Notes under the pieces: generated by a model | What the model was told of the DNA's origin: nothing | The model's input: only the letters and a program-made list of their open reading frames with translations | Databases searched by the model: none | Translations under genes and position numbers: made by a program | DNA from: Adonisia turfae CCMR0081 | GTDB lineage: Bacteria > Cyanobacteriota > Cyanobacteriia > Phormidesmidales > Phormidesmidaceae | Length of the DNA stretch: 64,000 bases | Assembly: GCF_011009555.1 (NCBI RefSeq) | Contig: NZ_QXHD01000004.1 | Coordinates: 846,737-910,736, forward strand | Direction of reading: 5' to 3' | In this document: piece after piece, positions 34,598 through 42,567 of the stretch | Layout of the letters: each line of letters starts with the position of its first letter | Numbering within the stretch: the stretch's first letter is position 1

Positions 34598-36355
34598 ATG
34601 AGCCATCAGCGGTCTAGCTATCGCCTGTTGGGGCTGGTCGGCAACGGTCAGTTTGGGCGTGTGTATTGCGGTGTGCATCGCAAGACCGGGCAACTGGTCG
34701 CCATTAAGTATTTACATCGTCATAGCTTATCAACCCATGCGTTTTTGCGAGAGCTTCACTGCTTATTGAGTTTGTCGCATCCCCATATAGTTGCCTGTCA
34801 CGCTTTAGAGCATTGTGAGGATGGGCGGCGGTTGGTCTTGGAATATTGTGCCGGTGGTACATTGCGATCGCACATGCTCAGCCCCCTCAGCGTGGCTGAT
34901 ATTCTCACCCTGGTGTCAGATGTGCTCTCGGGGCTGGCCCATGCCCATCAGCAAGGCATTATCCACTGCGATATTAAACCCGAGAATATTTTGCTCAGCT
35001 ACAGCGATGGTCGCTGGCGAGCCAAGATCTCAGACTTTGGTATTGCCAAACTTACCCAAGACCAGCAAAATCACGAAGGCACAGGACAGACGGGATCCCC
35101 GGCTTACATGGCACCAGAGCGTTTTTATCGCCAGTACTCCCCATCAGCAGATGTATACGCAGTTGGCGTGATGTTGTTTGAGCTGCTAGTAGGTCAACGC
35201 CCCTTCACCGGTACGCCTATGGCCTTGCAATCAGCCCATTTAAACCAGCCTGTGCCTGATGCAGACCAACTTAGCGAACCGCTGAAACATATTATTGCCA
35301 AAGCCTTAGAAAAGTTGCCTGCGCGCCGCTATCCAACCGCTGCGGAAATGTTGGTTGACCTCAAACAATTAGATCCCTCTAGTCTGAATCTTGGACAGTC
35401 GCTTAACGCCCCAAAGATCGATTACGTTTCCTACACGGGCAATCCCCTACATCGGCTGACTCAACCAGTCACCCATTTTCAAAAGCTATCAGCGGCATCC
35501 ATTACGCAGGATGATGAGTCAGCTGTCGAGTCCACAATGCTGATGGTCCACGGTTTACAGCTTGCTACTCTCCAACAGCAGTCACTCAACGTCTCACCGC
35601 AAATTCTTGATGCGTCAGTACAAGGGCTACATCTATCCCCAGCCGGACTGATGGTGAGTACGGCATATACCCTTTGGCGTGGTGCAACCCCTGAGTGTTT
35701 GACCTCCCTGAGTCATTGGCCATTGCCTGCCATGGCTGCCGTGGCACCGCATCAACGTTGGATAGCTACGGTTAGTCCCAGTACCAAACAATTGACCATT
35801 ACCCAATTACGTGAACCGACTCAGACCCCTGTACGTCGGCCCTTGCCTCCAGATATTGAGATCCATCAGGTAGTGGCGATTGATAAGGCCCACATCGGTA
35901 TTTTGGCCAGTAGTGCTGGTTCAGGCAGCCAGCTGATGTTGTGGAACCGTCGAGGCATGTATCTGACCTCACTGGATTTAGGGATCACGCTGCAGCAGCT
36001 TACGCCCACAGATCAGCGCCATCAATGGATGGCTATCGATGTCCATGCACCTCACACCGTTGTCTTTCTCACCCTCAAACCCCTGCGCATGACACGCATG
36101 ATTTTGGATATTTGCCCGGCGCTAATGCTGGATTTGCCCTGGGGATATCTTTTCAGCAACACTGTAGGACGCATGTTACTGCTTGACCGCGATTTCTATC
36201 CCATTGGGGGGATTCAGGGGCCAGCTGGGGTAACTGCACTGACTGCTATGAGTGCCCATGAGTTACTAGTGGCCACATGGCAAAACAAACCGATTGGGCT
36301 CGGGGCGCTCCATAGGTTAAACCTGCAAGAATTTGATCTGGGTATGATTTTTTAA
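34598..36355 (+). CDS. spkG: Ser/Thr protein kinase, SpkG-like
   Basis: 585 residues. The N-terminal eukaryotic-type kinase domain (about 1-270) has the glycine loop LVGNGQFGRVY, VAIK lysine, catalytic HCDIKPENILL, DFG in ISDFGIAKL and activation-segment GSPAYMAPERF. The remaining ~310 residues are beta-rich, possibly a degenerate propeller, with no transmembrane segment. Length and location at the end of a V4R/phycobilisome-like operon match Slr0152 (SpkG), linked in Synechocystis to salt response. The gene symbol is by synteny and length. GTG at 34592 is an alternative start. Confidence 0.8.
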   Translation: MSHQRSSYRLLGLVGNGQFGRVYCGVHRKTGQLVAIKYLHRHSLSTHAFLRELHCLLSLSHPHIVACHALEHCEDGRRLVLEYCAGGTLRSHMLSPLSVADILTLVSDVLSGLAHAHQQGIIHCDIKPENILLSYSDGRWRAKISDFGIAKLTQDQQNHEGTGQTGSPAYMAPERFYRQYSPSADVYAVGVMLFELLVGQRPFTGTPMALQSAHLNQPVPDADQLSEPLKHIIAKALEKLPARRYPTAAEMLVDLKQLDPSSLNLGQSLNAPKIDYVSYTGNPLHRLTQPVTHFQKLSAASITQDDESAVESTMLMVHGLQLATLQQQSLNVSPQILDASVQGLHLSPAGLMVSTAYTLWRGATPECLTSLSHWPLPAMAAVAPHQRWIATVSPSTKQLTITQLREPTQTPVRRPLPPDIEIHQVVAIDKAHIGILASSAGSGSQLMLWNRRGMYLTSLDLGITLQQLTPTDQRHQWMAIDVHAPHTVVFLTLKPLRMTRMILDICPALMLDLPWGYLFSNTVGRMLLLDRDFYPIGGIQGPAGVTALTAMSAHELLVATWQNKPIGLGALHRLNLQEFDLGMIF

Positions 36356-36364
36356 ATGCCTCAG

Positions 36365-38284
36365 TTAATTGCGTAAATTGACTTGTCCATCAATGCCATT
36401 CTCTTCCAGCCATTCTAAGCGCTCTTGAGCATCAGCCTCATTGACATAGGCTCCGGCCTGCATAAATACTTGACTGCCCATCTGTGTACGAAAAGCATCA
36501 GGGACCAAGCTCTGAAGTTTCTCTGCATCAGCCATATCTACGAGCACACGATAGCGAAACGTTGCAGTTAGGGCGACTGAGCCTGGCGGTGTCAGGCTCA
36601 GTGATCCACTCCGACTGGGAATGGCTATCGATGGCACAGGCAGCCGCTCACCATTGGTTGTGGCTGTGGGTATATCAGGGCGTACATCGGGGGTAGTGAG
36701 GTCACTACTGTTCTCTGCTCGTGGAGATGAGGCTGGCTCAGGTCTGCCATTGAGTCGGGTTAACAGTTGCGAAACACCTTCCCGTTGTCCAGATGATGAA
36801 TTGTTTTGGTTAATATTCGGTGCACTGGCTGGAATAACGGCGATGGGGATAGCATCATCAGTACTGGTTTCGGTTGGAGCCGCAGCAATGTCCTCCGTTG
36901 CAGTCGGGGCGGCTTCATCAGCGACATCAATAACGATTTCGTTGGCCTCTGATGATGGGGCCTGGCGGGTGGATGATGGGGCCTGGCGGGTGAGGGATGC
37001 TTGAATATTGACGGGGGCTGGGGCAGCCGATGAGATGGCTAGATGCTGTCTGTAAGATGCGATCGCACCCGTTGGCTCATCAGTTTCATTGTCATGAGTC
37101 GCTGTGTTAACACGCTCTAGTCCATCGTCTGGTTCATGAGTCTCAGATAAACCTTCTACAACCGGATTGAAATCAGCTGTAGCTTGGTTGATGGCTATAT
37201 CAGTTGCAGGAATATCAGCTTCGGGCTGTGCCAGTTCTGTTGTTTCTGCTTGCACATCAATAGGACTGCTAGTCTCAGAGCTGTTAGTCTCAGAGCTGTT
37301 AGGGGTAGATGCTGGCCTTGTTAAGACCGCTGGCCTTTCCTGTACTGACACCGTAGGTATTCTCGTTTCATGGGAAACCTCAGATACTTTAACGGCGACG
37401 ATATCAGTAGAATTCTCAGCTATAGCGGCTGTAGTGGTGTCTACTTCCACCACACCATTGCGCCCATTGTCATCCAGAACATTAGCTTCTAAAACAGGAC
37501 GGGCATTGTTTTTTAAGGCAATTCCCACCTCATTGCGTGTAATGCGATTATTGTTAATAACGGGAGTCGCCGGGTTGGCCACAGTGATGGCTCGGCCTGT
37601 CGTTTCAAAATAGTTGCCTCGCACAAGGGCACGACTATTTCCCTGAATGCTTAAACCGTAATGGTTACGGTTGAAATAGCTGTTTTCAATGACAGGATCA
37701 CCATGGGTAATCTGAATGCCCGCAACAGCGTTAGCAACAAGCGCGACTCTACGCAGAATCGGTGAGCCTGCTGAAATCCACACGCCGTTTCCCTTAGAGT
37801 TAGAGATGACGACATTGGCAAGACCGGATCGATCAGCCGCCAATATAGTTGCATTTTGAGTGCCGTTGCCATCACGGAAATCTCCTCCACCCGTAATAAT
37901 TGTGTTGCGGGTTTGACCTGCATTTCCCTGAATCGTAATACCTGGTCGTAAACGCAACGGAAATTGTTCCCCTGACTCTTGGCTGTAGTGCCCCGGTGCT
38001 AGCAAGATTACCGTGCTGGTGTTGGTGGGAGCCATCCGTAAGGCTTGGGTAATCGTTTTATAGGGTTGTTCGGCACTGCCAGCACCTTGTATATCAGTGC
38101 CTGTGGCTGCATTGACGTGCAAGACACCATAGCTTTGAGAGGCTTGACTCATGCTGATGGTGTTTTGTGCAGTCGAGCCATGTTGGGCTTGTGCTCGTGC
38201 TGGAAGAGCCGTCATGAGGGTGGCCACGCTTAGCAGCACTACCCTGTCCAGCAGGTGTTGTTTTATTCGTTTTGTTGCGTTCAT
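36365..38284 (-). CDS. DUF1565 beta-helix protein with C-terminal SPOR-like domain
   Basis: 639 residues from the ATG at 38284. A signal peptide (VVLLSVATLMTALPARAQAQ) is followed by DUF1565 (LHVNAATGTDIQGAGSAEQP, YKTITQALR) and a right-handed beta-helix of repeated N/G-rich turns up to about residue 290. A long low-complexity Thr/Glu/Pro/Ala spacer follows, and the end (QVFMQAGAYVNEADAQERLE) resembles a SPOR domain, which in other bacteria binds denuded peptidoglycan. So probably a periplasmic or surface protein with a wall-binding tail. Perfect short tandem repeats in the spacer (21 bases at 36951-36992, 15 bases at 37270-37299) suggest length variation. Confidence 0.78.
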   Translation of the reverse strand: MNATKRIKQHLLDRVVLLSVATLMTALPARAQAQHGSTAQNTISMSQASQSYGVLHVNAATGTDIQGAGSAEQPYKTITQALRMAPTNTSTVILLAPGHYSQESGEQFPLRLRPGITIQGNAGQTRNTIITGGGDFRDGNGTQNATILAADRSGLANVVISNSKGNGVWISAGSPILRRVALVANAVAGIQITHGDPVIENSYFNRNHYGLSIQGNSRALVRGNYFETTGRAITVANPATPVINNNRITRNEVGIALKNNARPVLEANVLDDNGRNGVVEVDTTTAAIAENSTDIVAVKVSEVSHETRIPTVSVQERPAVLTRPASTPNSSETNSSETSSPIDVQAETTELAQPEADIPATDIAINQATADFNPVVEGLSETHEPDDGLERVNTATHDNETDEPTGAIASYRQHLAISSAAPAPVNIQASLTRQAPSSTRQAPSSEANEIVIDVADEAAPTATEDIAAAPTETSTDDAIPIAVIPASAPNINQNNSSSGQREGVSQLLTRLNGRPEPASSPRAENSSDLTTPDVRPDIPTATTNGERLPVPSIAIPSRSGSLSLTPPGSVALTATFRYRVLVDMADAEKLQSLVPDAFRTQMGSQVFMQAGAYVNEADAQERLEWLEENGIDGQVNLRN

Positions 38285-38451
38285 CGTCGAATCCACTATC
38301 GTGATTGCCCGGAAAGTCTATTTCTCCCGGCTATTTGCGATGACGCTCTGCCCACCATCCCAAATCTATGGTTAGTACTGCAAATGTGCGGTGGGTGCGT
38401 GAGGCAGGATGTCGTTAATGCCTAGATTGTTTATGCCTAGCGATTTTGATG

Positions 38452-38476
38452 GGGGGGTGAAAAAATGTCAACCCCC
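38452..38476. other. G-run/C-run hairpin upstream of thiE
   Basis: GGGGG..TGA, a short A-rich loop, TCA.ACCCCC. No T-tract. It lies midway between two divergent genes (286-base spacer), so it could be in either leader. No TPP-riboswitch conserved core (CTGAGA, or ACC...GGNTAATACC) was seen. Confidence 0.4.
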
Positions 38477-38582
38477 TTGTGACAGATTTCTTTGATTTTC
38501 TATGCTTGGCCACCACAAAAACTCAGATTAGTTTACGCTGATAACGAATTTACAGCTGATACGATGGGAAGGCTTTGCCTTC

Positions 38583-39635
38583 ATGCTGATCTTGTCTATG
38601 CACTCTGAGCCAATTGCTGCAAAACAGTCTCAGAAAGTACTGTATCGAATTCTAGATGCCAACCTGGACCGGGCTCGCGAAGGCCTCCGCATTATTGAAG
38701 AATGGTGTCGGTTTGGGTTGAATGATGCCACTTTGACAGAACAAATTAAATACCTGCGTCAGACCCTGGGCGGTTGGCACAGCGATGATATTCGTCAAAG
38801 TCGCGACACCCCAGGAGACCTGGGTACGGCCCTGAGCCATCCCCAAGAAGAACAGCGAGATACTATGCAAACAGTGGTAAAGGTCAACTGCTGTCGCGTT
38901 CAAGAGGCACTGCGAGTGCTAGAAGAGTATGGCAAGCTCCATGCTAGTGAAATGGCAACGGGTGCCAAGCAGATGCGCTATCAGCTGTACACGTTAGAAA
39001 GTAAGCTGCTGGGCCATAATGTGCGGCAACTTCTGGCCAAAGCGCGCACTTATCTCGTGACATCTCCCCATGATCGTTTACTAGATGTTGTGGAGTCGGC
39101 TTTGAAGGGGGGGATTGATATTGTTCAATATCGTGAAAAGCAAGCCGATGATGACGTGCGACTGGAGTTGGCCAGCAAGATCAAAGCCCTTTGTCATCAA
39201 TATGACTCGTTGTTTATTGTGAATGACCGAGTGGATATTGCTGCAGCTGTCGGGGCAGATGGCGTGCATCTGGGGCAACAAGATTTACCCATGGCAGCAG
39301 CGCGTCGCATTCTGGGACCATTGCCCATTGTGGGGCGCTCCACCACAAACTCTGTAGAAATGGCTAGAGCCATTGACGAAGGCGCTGACTACATTGGCGT
39401 TGGGCCAGTCTATGCCACACCTACAAAACCTGGAAAAGCTGCGGCTGGTTATGACTACATTCGCTACGCTGTAGAAAATGCGCCGATGCCCTGGTTTGCT
39501 ATCGGTGGCATTGATCTAACCAATGTGGCCTTAGTGCGAGACGCTGGTGCACCCGGTGTCGCCATTGTGCGGGCTATTATGCAAGCCGATGACCCGCTCC
39601 AAATCACTCGTTCCTTTAACCAGCATTTTGAGTAA
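38583..39635 (+). CDS. thiE: Thiamine-phosphate synthase, long cyanobacterial form
   Basis: 350 residues. The N-terminal ~140 (RILDANLDRAREGLRIIEEW, VKVNCCRVQEALRVLEEYGK) is an extra helical domain typical of cyanobacterial ThiE. From residue ~155 the TIM-barrel synthase follows: IVQYREKQADDD, DSLFIVNDRVDIA, GVHLGQQDLP, IGVGPVYATPTKPGK. It joins HMP-pyrophosphate and thiazole phosphate to make thiamine phosphate. Followed 22 bases later by thiS. ATG at 38598 is an alternative start. Confidence 0.95.
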   Translation: MLILSMHSEPIAAKQSQKVLYRILDANLDRAREGLRIIEEWCRFGLNDATLTEQIKYLRQTLGGWHSDDIRQSRDTPGDLGTALSHPQEEQRDTMQTVVKVNCCRVQEALRVLEEYGKLHASEMATGAKQMRYQLYTLESKLLGHNVRQLLAKARTYLVTSPHDRLLDVVESALKGGIDIVQYREKQADDDVRLELASKIKALCHQYDSLFIVNDRVDIAAAVGADGVHLGQQDLPMAAARRILGPLPIVGRSTTNSVEMARAIDEGADYIGVGPVYATPTKPGKAAAGYDYIRYAVENAPMPWFAIGGIDLTNVALVRDAGAPGVAIVRAIMQADDPLQITRSFNQHFE

Positions 39636-39656
39636 TAGATTCCTTTTCCCTTTCCT

Positions 39657-39884
39657 ATGAACACTAGCTCTGAAGCAACCAGCATTATGCTGCAAGTCAA
39701 TGGTGAATCGAAATCCTGTGCTGAGGGGACGACGTTACCTCAGTTACTGATTCAGCTGGCTATGGATCCACGTTTGGTCGCTGTGGAATATAACGGTGAG
39801 ATTTTGCATCGTCAGTTTTGGGAAACGACTGTGATGCAAACTAATGACCGCTTAGAGGTGGTGACCATTGTTGGCGGCGGCTGA
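39657..39884 (+). CDS. thiS: Sulfur carrier protein ThiS
   Basis: 75 residues, a ubiquitin-like fold protein ending in VVTIVGGG; the C-terminal Gly-Gly is adenylated and then carries the sulfur for the thiazole ring. Core motifs: LQVNGESKSC, VAVEYNGEILHR, DRLEVVTIVGGG. Next to thiE as expected. Confidence 0.92.
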   Translation: MNTSSEATSIMLQVNGESKSCAEGTTLPQLLIQLAMDPRLVAVEYNGEILHRQFWETTVMQTNDRLEVVTIVGGG

Positions 39885-39950
39885 TCGTTCACCAGGCTTC
39901 GTTAATCAGTGTTAAGAATCGTCGAGGCTTGTGTGTAGTCGGTCGGCTAT

Positions 39951-39972
39951 GTAGGGGCGGTAATCCCGCCTC
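39951..39972. repeat. GTAGGGGCGGTAATCCCGCC repeat
   Basis: A perfect GGCGG...CCGCC hairpin within a GTAGGGG-type element. It lies in the 210-base spacer between thiS and the DUF1517 gene and could stop transcription, although the following T-run (TCTTTTG) is short. Confidence 0.55.
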
Positions 39973-40094
39973 TTTTGACTCACCATATGGTCTAACTAAA
40001 AACGTTAAAGTAAGGAGGGCTACACCTTGGTGGGTTTTCCCGCCTGAGTAGAGCCTTAGTAGACCTGTCTCAGCGTTTTTCTATACCCTGCATC

Positions 40095-41048
40095 ATGAGT
40101 CGATTTAAGCTAACCCGATTTACGTCTTGGTTACGCCCACTGCTCAAGCCGTTCTTGGTTTGTTTCCTGGCATTGGTTCTAGTGTTCTCTCAGGCTGATA
40201 GCGCTTTAGCTGCCCGTGCTGGCGGGCGCATTGGTGGCGGCAGTTTTCGGGCTCGCCCATCCTCTGGTCGGACGTATTCGTCGCCCCGTAGCTATCAAGG
40301 TCCGTCTCGTGGTTACTATCCTGGCGGCGGGTTTGGCTTTGGTTTTCCACTGGTGATGCCGTTGTTTGGTTTTGGTGGCGGTGGCCTATTTAGCTTGCTA
40401 ATCTTTTTTGCGATCGCATCCTTCCTGGTCCGCAGCTTCCGCTCCACTGGCTTTGGCGAAGGAGAGACTTACACGCCTAATCCAAAGGTTTCTGTCGCTC
40501 GTTTACAGGTGGGATTACTGGCCAAGGCTCGCCACCTTCAGGACGACCTTAACCGCTTAGCAACCTCCTCAGACACCAGCTCATCGGCTGGGCTGAGCAA
40601 AGTACTACAAGAAAGTACGCTGTCGCTGCTACGTCATCCCGAATACTGGGCCTATGCAGATACTGAAACCGTCCAAACCAAGCTAACGTCTGCTGAGGTG
40701 GAATTTAATCGCTTGGCGCTGATGGAGCGAAGTAAGTTCAGCCATGAAGCAGTTTCTAACGTTAATAATCAAATCTCTGGTGGTAATAGCGCTACGTTGC
40801 CCGACGCTGACGGCAATTTACAGAGTGGTGAATACATTATTGCAACCATGATTGTTGCTGCCCAAGGTAAGTTGACGCTGCCTAACGTGAATTCCGAGCA
40901 AGACTTGCACAAAGCCTTAAACCAAGTTGGGGCGATTCCGAGTGATGAACTCGTGGCGGTTGAGGTAATGTGGACGCCCCAGGCCAGTGGTGAAACCTTA
41001 ACGAATGATGAGGTTATTGCCCAATATCCAAATTTGAAGTTGGTTTAG
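40095..41048 (+). CDS. DUF1517-family membrane protein
   Basis: 317 residues. The N-terminus holds a hydrophobic segment (FLVCFLALVLVFSQADSALA) ending in an ALA-type cleavage site, then a Gly/Arg/Ser-rich stretch (RIGGGSFRARPSSGR), a second hydrophobic segment (LFSLLIFFAIASFLVRSF) and the soluble DUF1517 domain (KVSVARLQVGLLAKARHLQD, EYIIATMIVAAQGKL). Related to thylakoid proteins of plants and cyanobacteria of unknown function. Terminator directly downstream. Confidence 0.9.
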   Translation: MSRFKLTRFTSWLRPLLKPFLVCFLALVLVFSQADSALAARAGGRIGGGSFRARPSSGRTYSSPRSYQGPSRGYYPGGGFGFGFPLVMPLFGFGGGGLFSLLIFFAIASFLVRSFRSTGFGEGETYTPNPKVSVARLQVGLLAKARHLQDDLNRLATSSDTSSSAGLSKVLQESTLSLLRHPEYWAYADTETVQTKLTSAEVEFNRLALMERSKFSHEAVSNVNNQISGGNSATLPDADGNLQSGEYIIATMIVAAQGKLTLPNVNSEQDLHKALNQVGAIPSDELVAVEVMWTPQASGETLTNDEVIAQYPNLKLV

Positions 41049-41093
41049 GACTGTAACTTATCAGTTGTAGCGACATTGATTAGCGATGCTTAA

Positions 41094-41126
41094 ACGGGAG
41101 TCCATCTTTTGGGCTCCCGTTTTTTA
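41094..41126 (+). terminator. Rho-independent terminator after the DUF1517 gene
   Basis: ACGGGAGTCC and GGGCTCCCGT form a stem with a CATCTTTT-side loop; TTTTTT follows. This is the only clear structure in the first part of the 307-base spacer. Confidence 0.9.
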
Positions 41127-41248
41127 TTGGACCCTTTTTTATTGGGTGACTTAGGCCCTGCATACGTGAAATTTTGTTTTGACGATTACCTTGATGTCCT
41201 ATTGTTTTGACAAATGTTTTTCACTTTCGAGCCTATCTAAGTACAGAT

Positions 41249-41291
41249 CCGGGTATAGTGGTTCCGGCTTGAGGGGCCGACCCGGTAGCCG
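41249..41291. other. Nested inverted repeats upstream of the YdcF-like gene
   Basis: CCGGGT (41249-41254) pairs with ACCCGG (41280-41285), enclosing CGGC (41265-41268) paired with GCCG (41276-41279). A competing pair is CGGCT (41265-41269) with AGCCG (41287-41291). It is about 65-107 bases upstream of the ATG at 41356 and may be a folded leader or a small RNA. Confidence 0.4.
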
Positions 41292-41355
41292 AAAATGAAC
41301 TAATGTGCTTAACTTTTGAACAATCTCCCTTGCGCCTGTTTTTTAGAAGGTTCCC

Positions 41356-42450
41356 ATGCTTGTTCTGCTTACCCGTGTTTTACTTTGGGCCACTCTTGGA
41401 CTCTTAGTTTGGTACATTCTGACTAAAATCATTCCAAAACAGTACCTGACTTGGTTTGGCGGAGTAATTGTTCTGATTCTGATTGTTGCCTCCTTTGCAG
41501 ATCCCAATGATGAAACAATTGGAACTATTTGGCGGCTGCTCTCATTGCCATTGACGCCTCTCGGGGCAACAATTTTGCTGTTGGGATCTGCAATCAGTGA
41601 CGGTGTGGGAAAAGTAAAAGGGCAGCAGGTGGCAGCGGCCTTGGCTATTTTGGTCATTACCAGCCTGCCGATTTTTAGTCGCTTCATCGTTGCCCGCTCA
41701 GAGCTAGAAGTGCAGCAGGCATTTGCTGCAAGAGCGGCCCAGTGTGCTGAGGTTTGTCCTGCCGGTTTAGAAGGACCGCGATTAGACCGGACAGGGGCGA
41801 TTGTGGTGCTGGGTAATGATGCTGGAGATTCGCAAGGAGCCGTTGCCTTTCAAAGTGCGAGTGATCAAGCATATAACTCAACGCTGGTACCCCGCTTAAT
41901 TTATGGATCTCAACTTTATAATGAGGCTCGTCAAGCAGGTGCCGATCCGTTTGTAATTGTGACCGCTGACCCCGGTGGAAGTGGTGAAGCTAGTCAGGTC
42001 AAGCGCCAGAATATTAGAACGGTTCTGGTTAATAATGGAGTGCCTGGAGAAAATATTCGTTTTGAGTCCACTGGTTTGAACGTCCATGGCACAGCTGATA
42101 GGGTAGATCGTTTTTTGCGTAATCAGCAGGTACTACCGGCGAGAAATAATCGCAATGAGCCGACCGATCCACGGATTATGCTGGTGGCTCCAGCCATGAC
42201 GATGACACGCTCGGCATTGACCTTTGAGAATATGGATATGCAGGTCATTGCTAAGCCGACAGATTTTTACTCAGTCAATACATGGTCCGGGAATGATACG
42301 TTTTCCCGATTGCCTGACATCATTCCTAATGTAGATGCCCTACAGCTAACATCCCGCTATTGGGATGAAGTGCTGACATCCACCTACTATTTTCTACGGG
42401 GTTGGCTCCCTGACTTCGACTTTGGTTGGGACTCTAATATCGAACTCTAA
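41356..42450 (+). CDS. YdcF/ElyC (DUF218)-family membrane protein
   Basis: 364 residues. Three or so N-terminal membrane helices are followed by a DUF218 domain: GAIVVLGNDAGDSQ, LVPRLIYGSQLYNEARQAGA, NNGVPGENIRFESTGLNVHG, IMLVAPAMTMTRSALTFEN. Family members act in envelope polysaccharide metabolism or vancomycin-type tolerance in other bacteria; the exact activity is unknown. The start has AGAAGG at good spacing. Confidence 0.85.
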   Translation: MLVLLTRVLLWATLGLLVWYILTKIIPKQYLTWFGGVIVLILIVASFADPNDETIGTIWRLLSLPLTPLGATILLLGSAISDGVGKVKGQQVAAALAILVITSLPIFSRFIVARSELEVQQAFAARAAQCAEVCPAGLEGPRLDRTGAIVVLGNDAGDSQGAVAFQSASDQAYNSTLVPRLIYGSQLYNEARQAGADPFVIVTADPGGSGEASQVKRQNIRTVLVNNGVPGENIRFESTGLNVHGTADRVDRFLRNQQVLPARNNRNEPTDPRIMLVAPAMTMTRSALTFENMDMQVIAKPTDFYSVNTWSGNDTFSRLPDIIPNVDALQLTSRYWDEVLTSTYYFLRGWLPDFDFGWDSNIEL

Positions 42451-42567
42451 CATTAGCCATCACTGCTTAGGGTCATCACCGCTCAGCTTGTACTAAAAGG
42501 CAAGCTGGGCTTTAGGGTACTACGATAGTGAAGCAGCGATGGCTGCAGAAGCGTTTCGAGTACTTTT

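Noticed and set aside
36484-37613. Plus-strand frames of up to 148 codons opposite the DUF1565 gene
   Set aside because: They are antisense shadows of low-complexity codons; the minus frame has a signal peptide, known domains and a full ending.
38297-38582. TPP riboswitch upstream of thiE
   Set aside because: The conserved CTGAGA and the second half-core are absent; only a G/C-run hairpin is present.
41343-41687. Minus-strand 114-codon frame over the YdcF-like gene start
   Set aside because: Antisense to membrane helices of a recognised gene, with no homology pattern.
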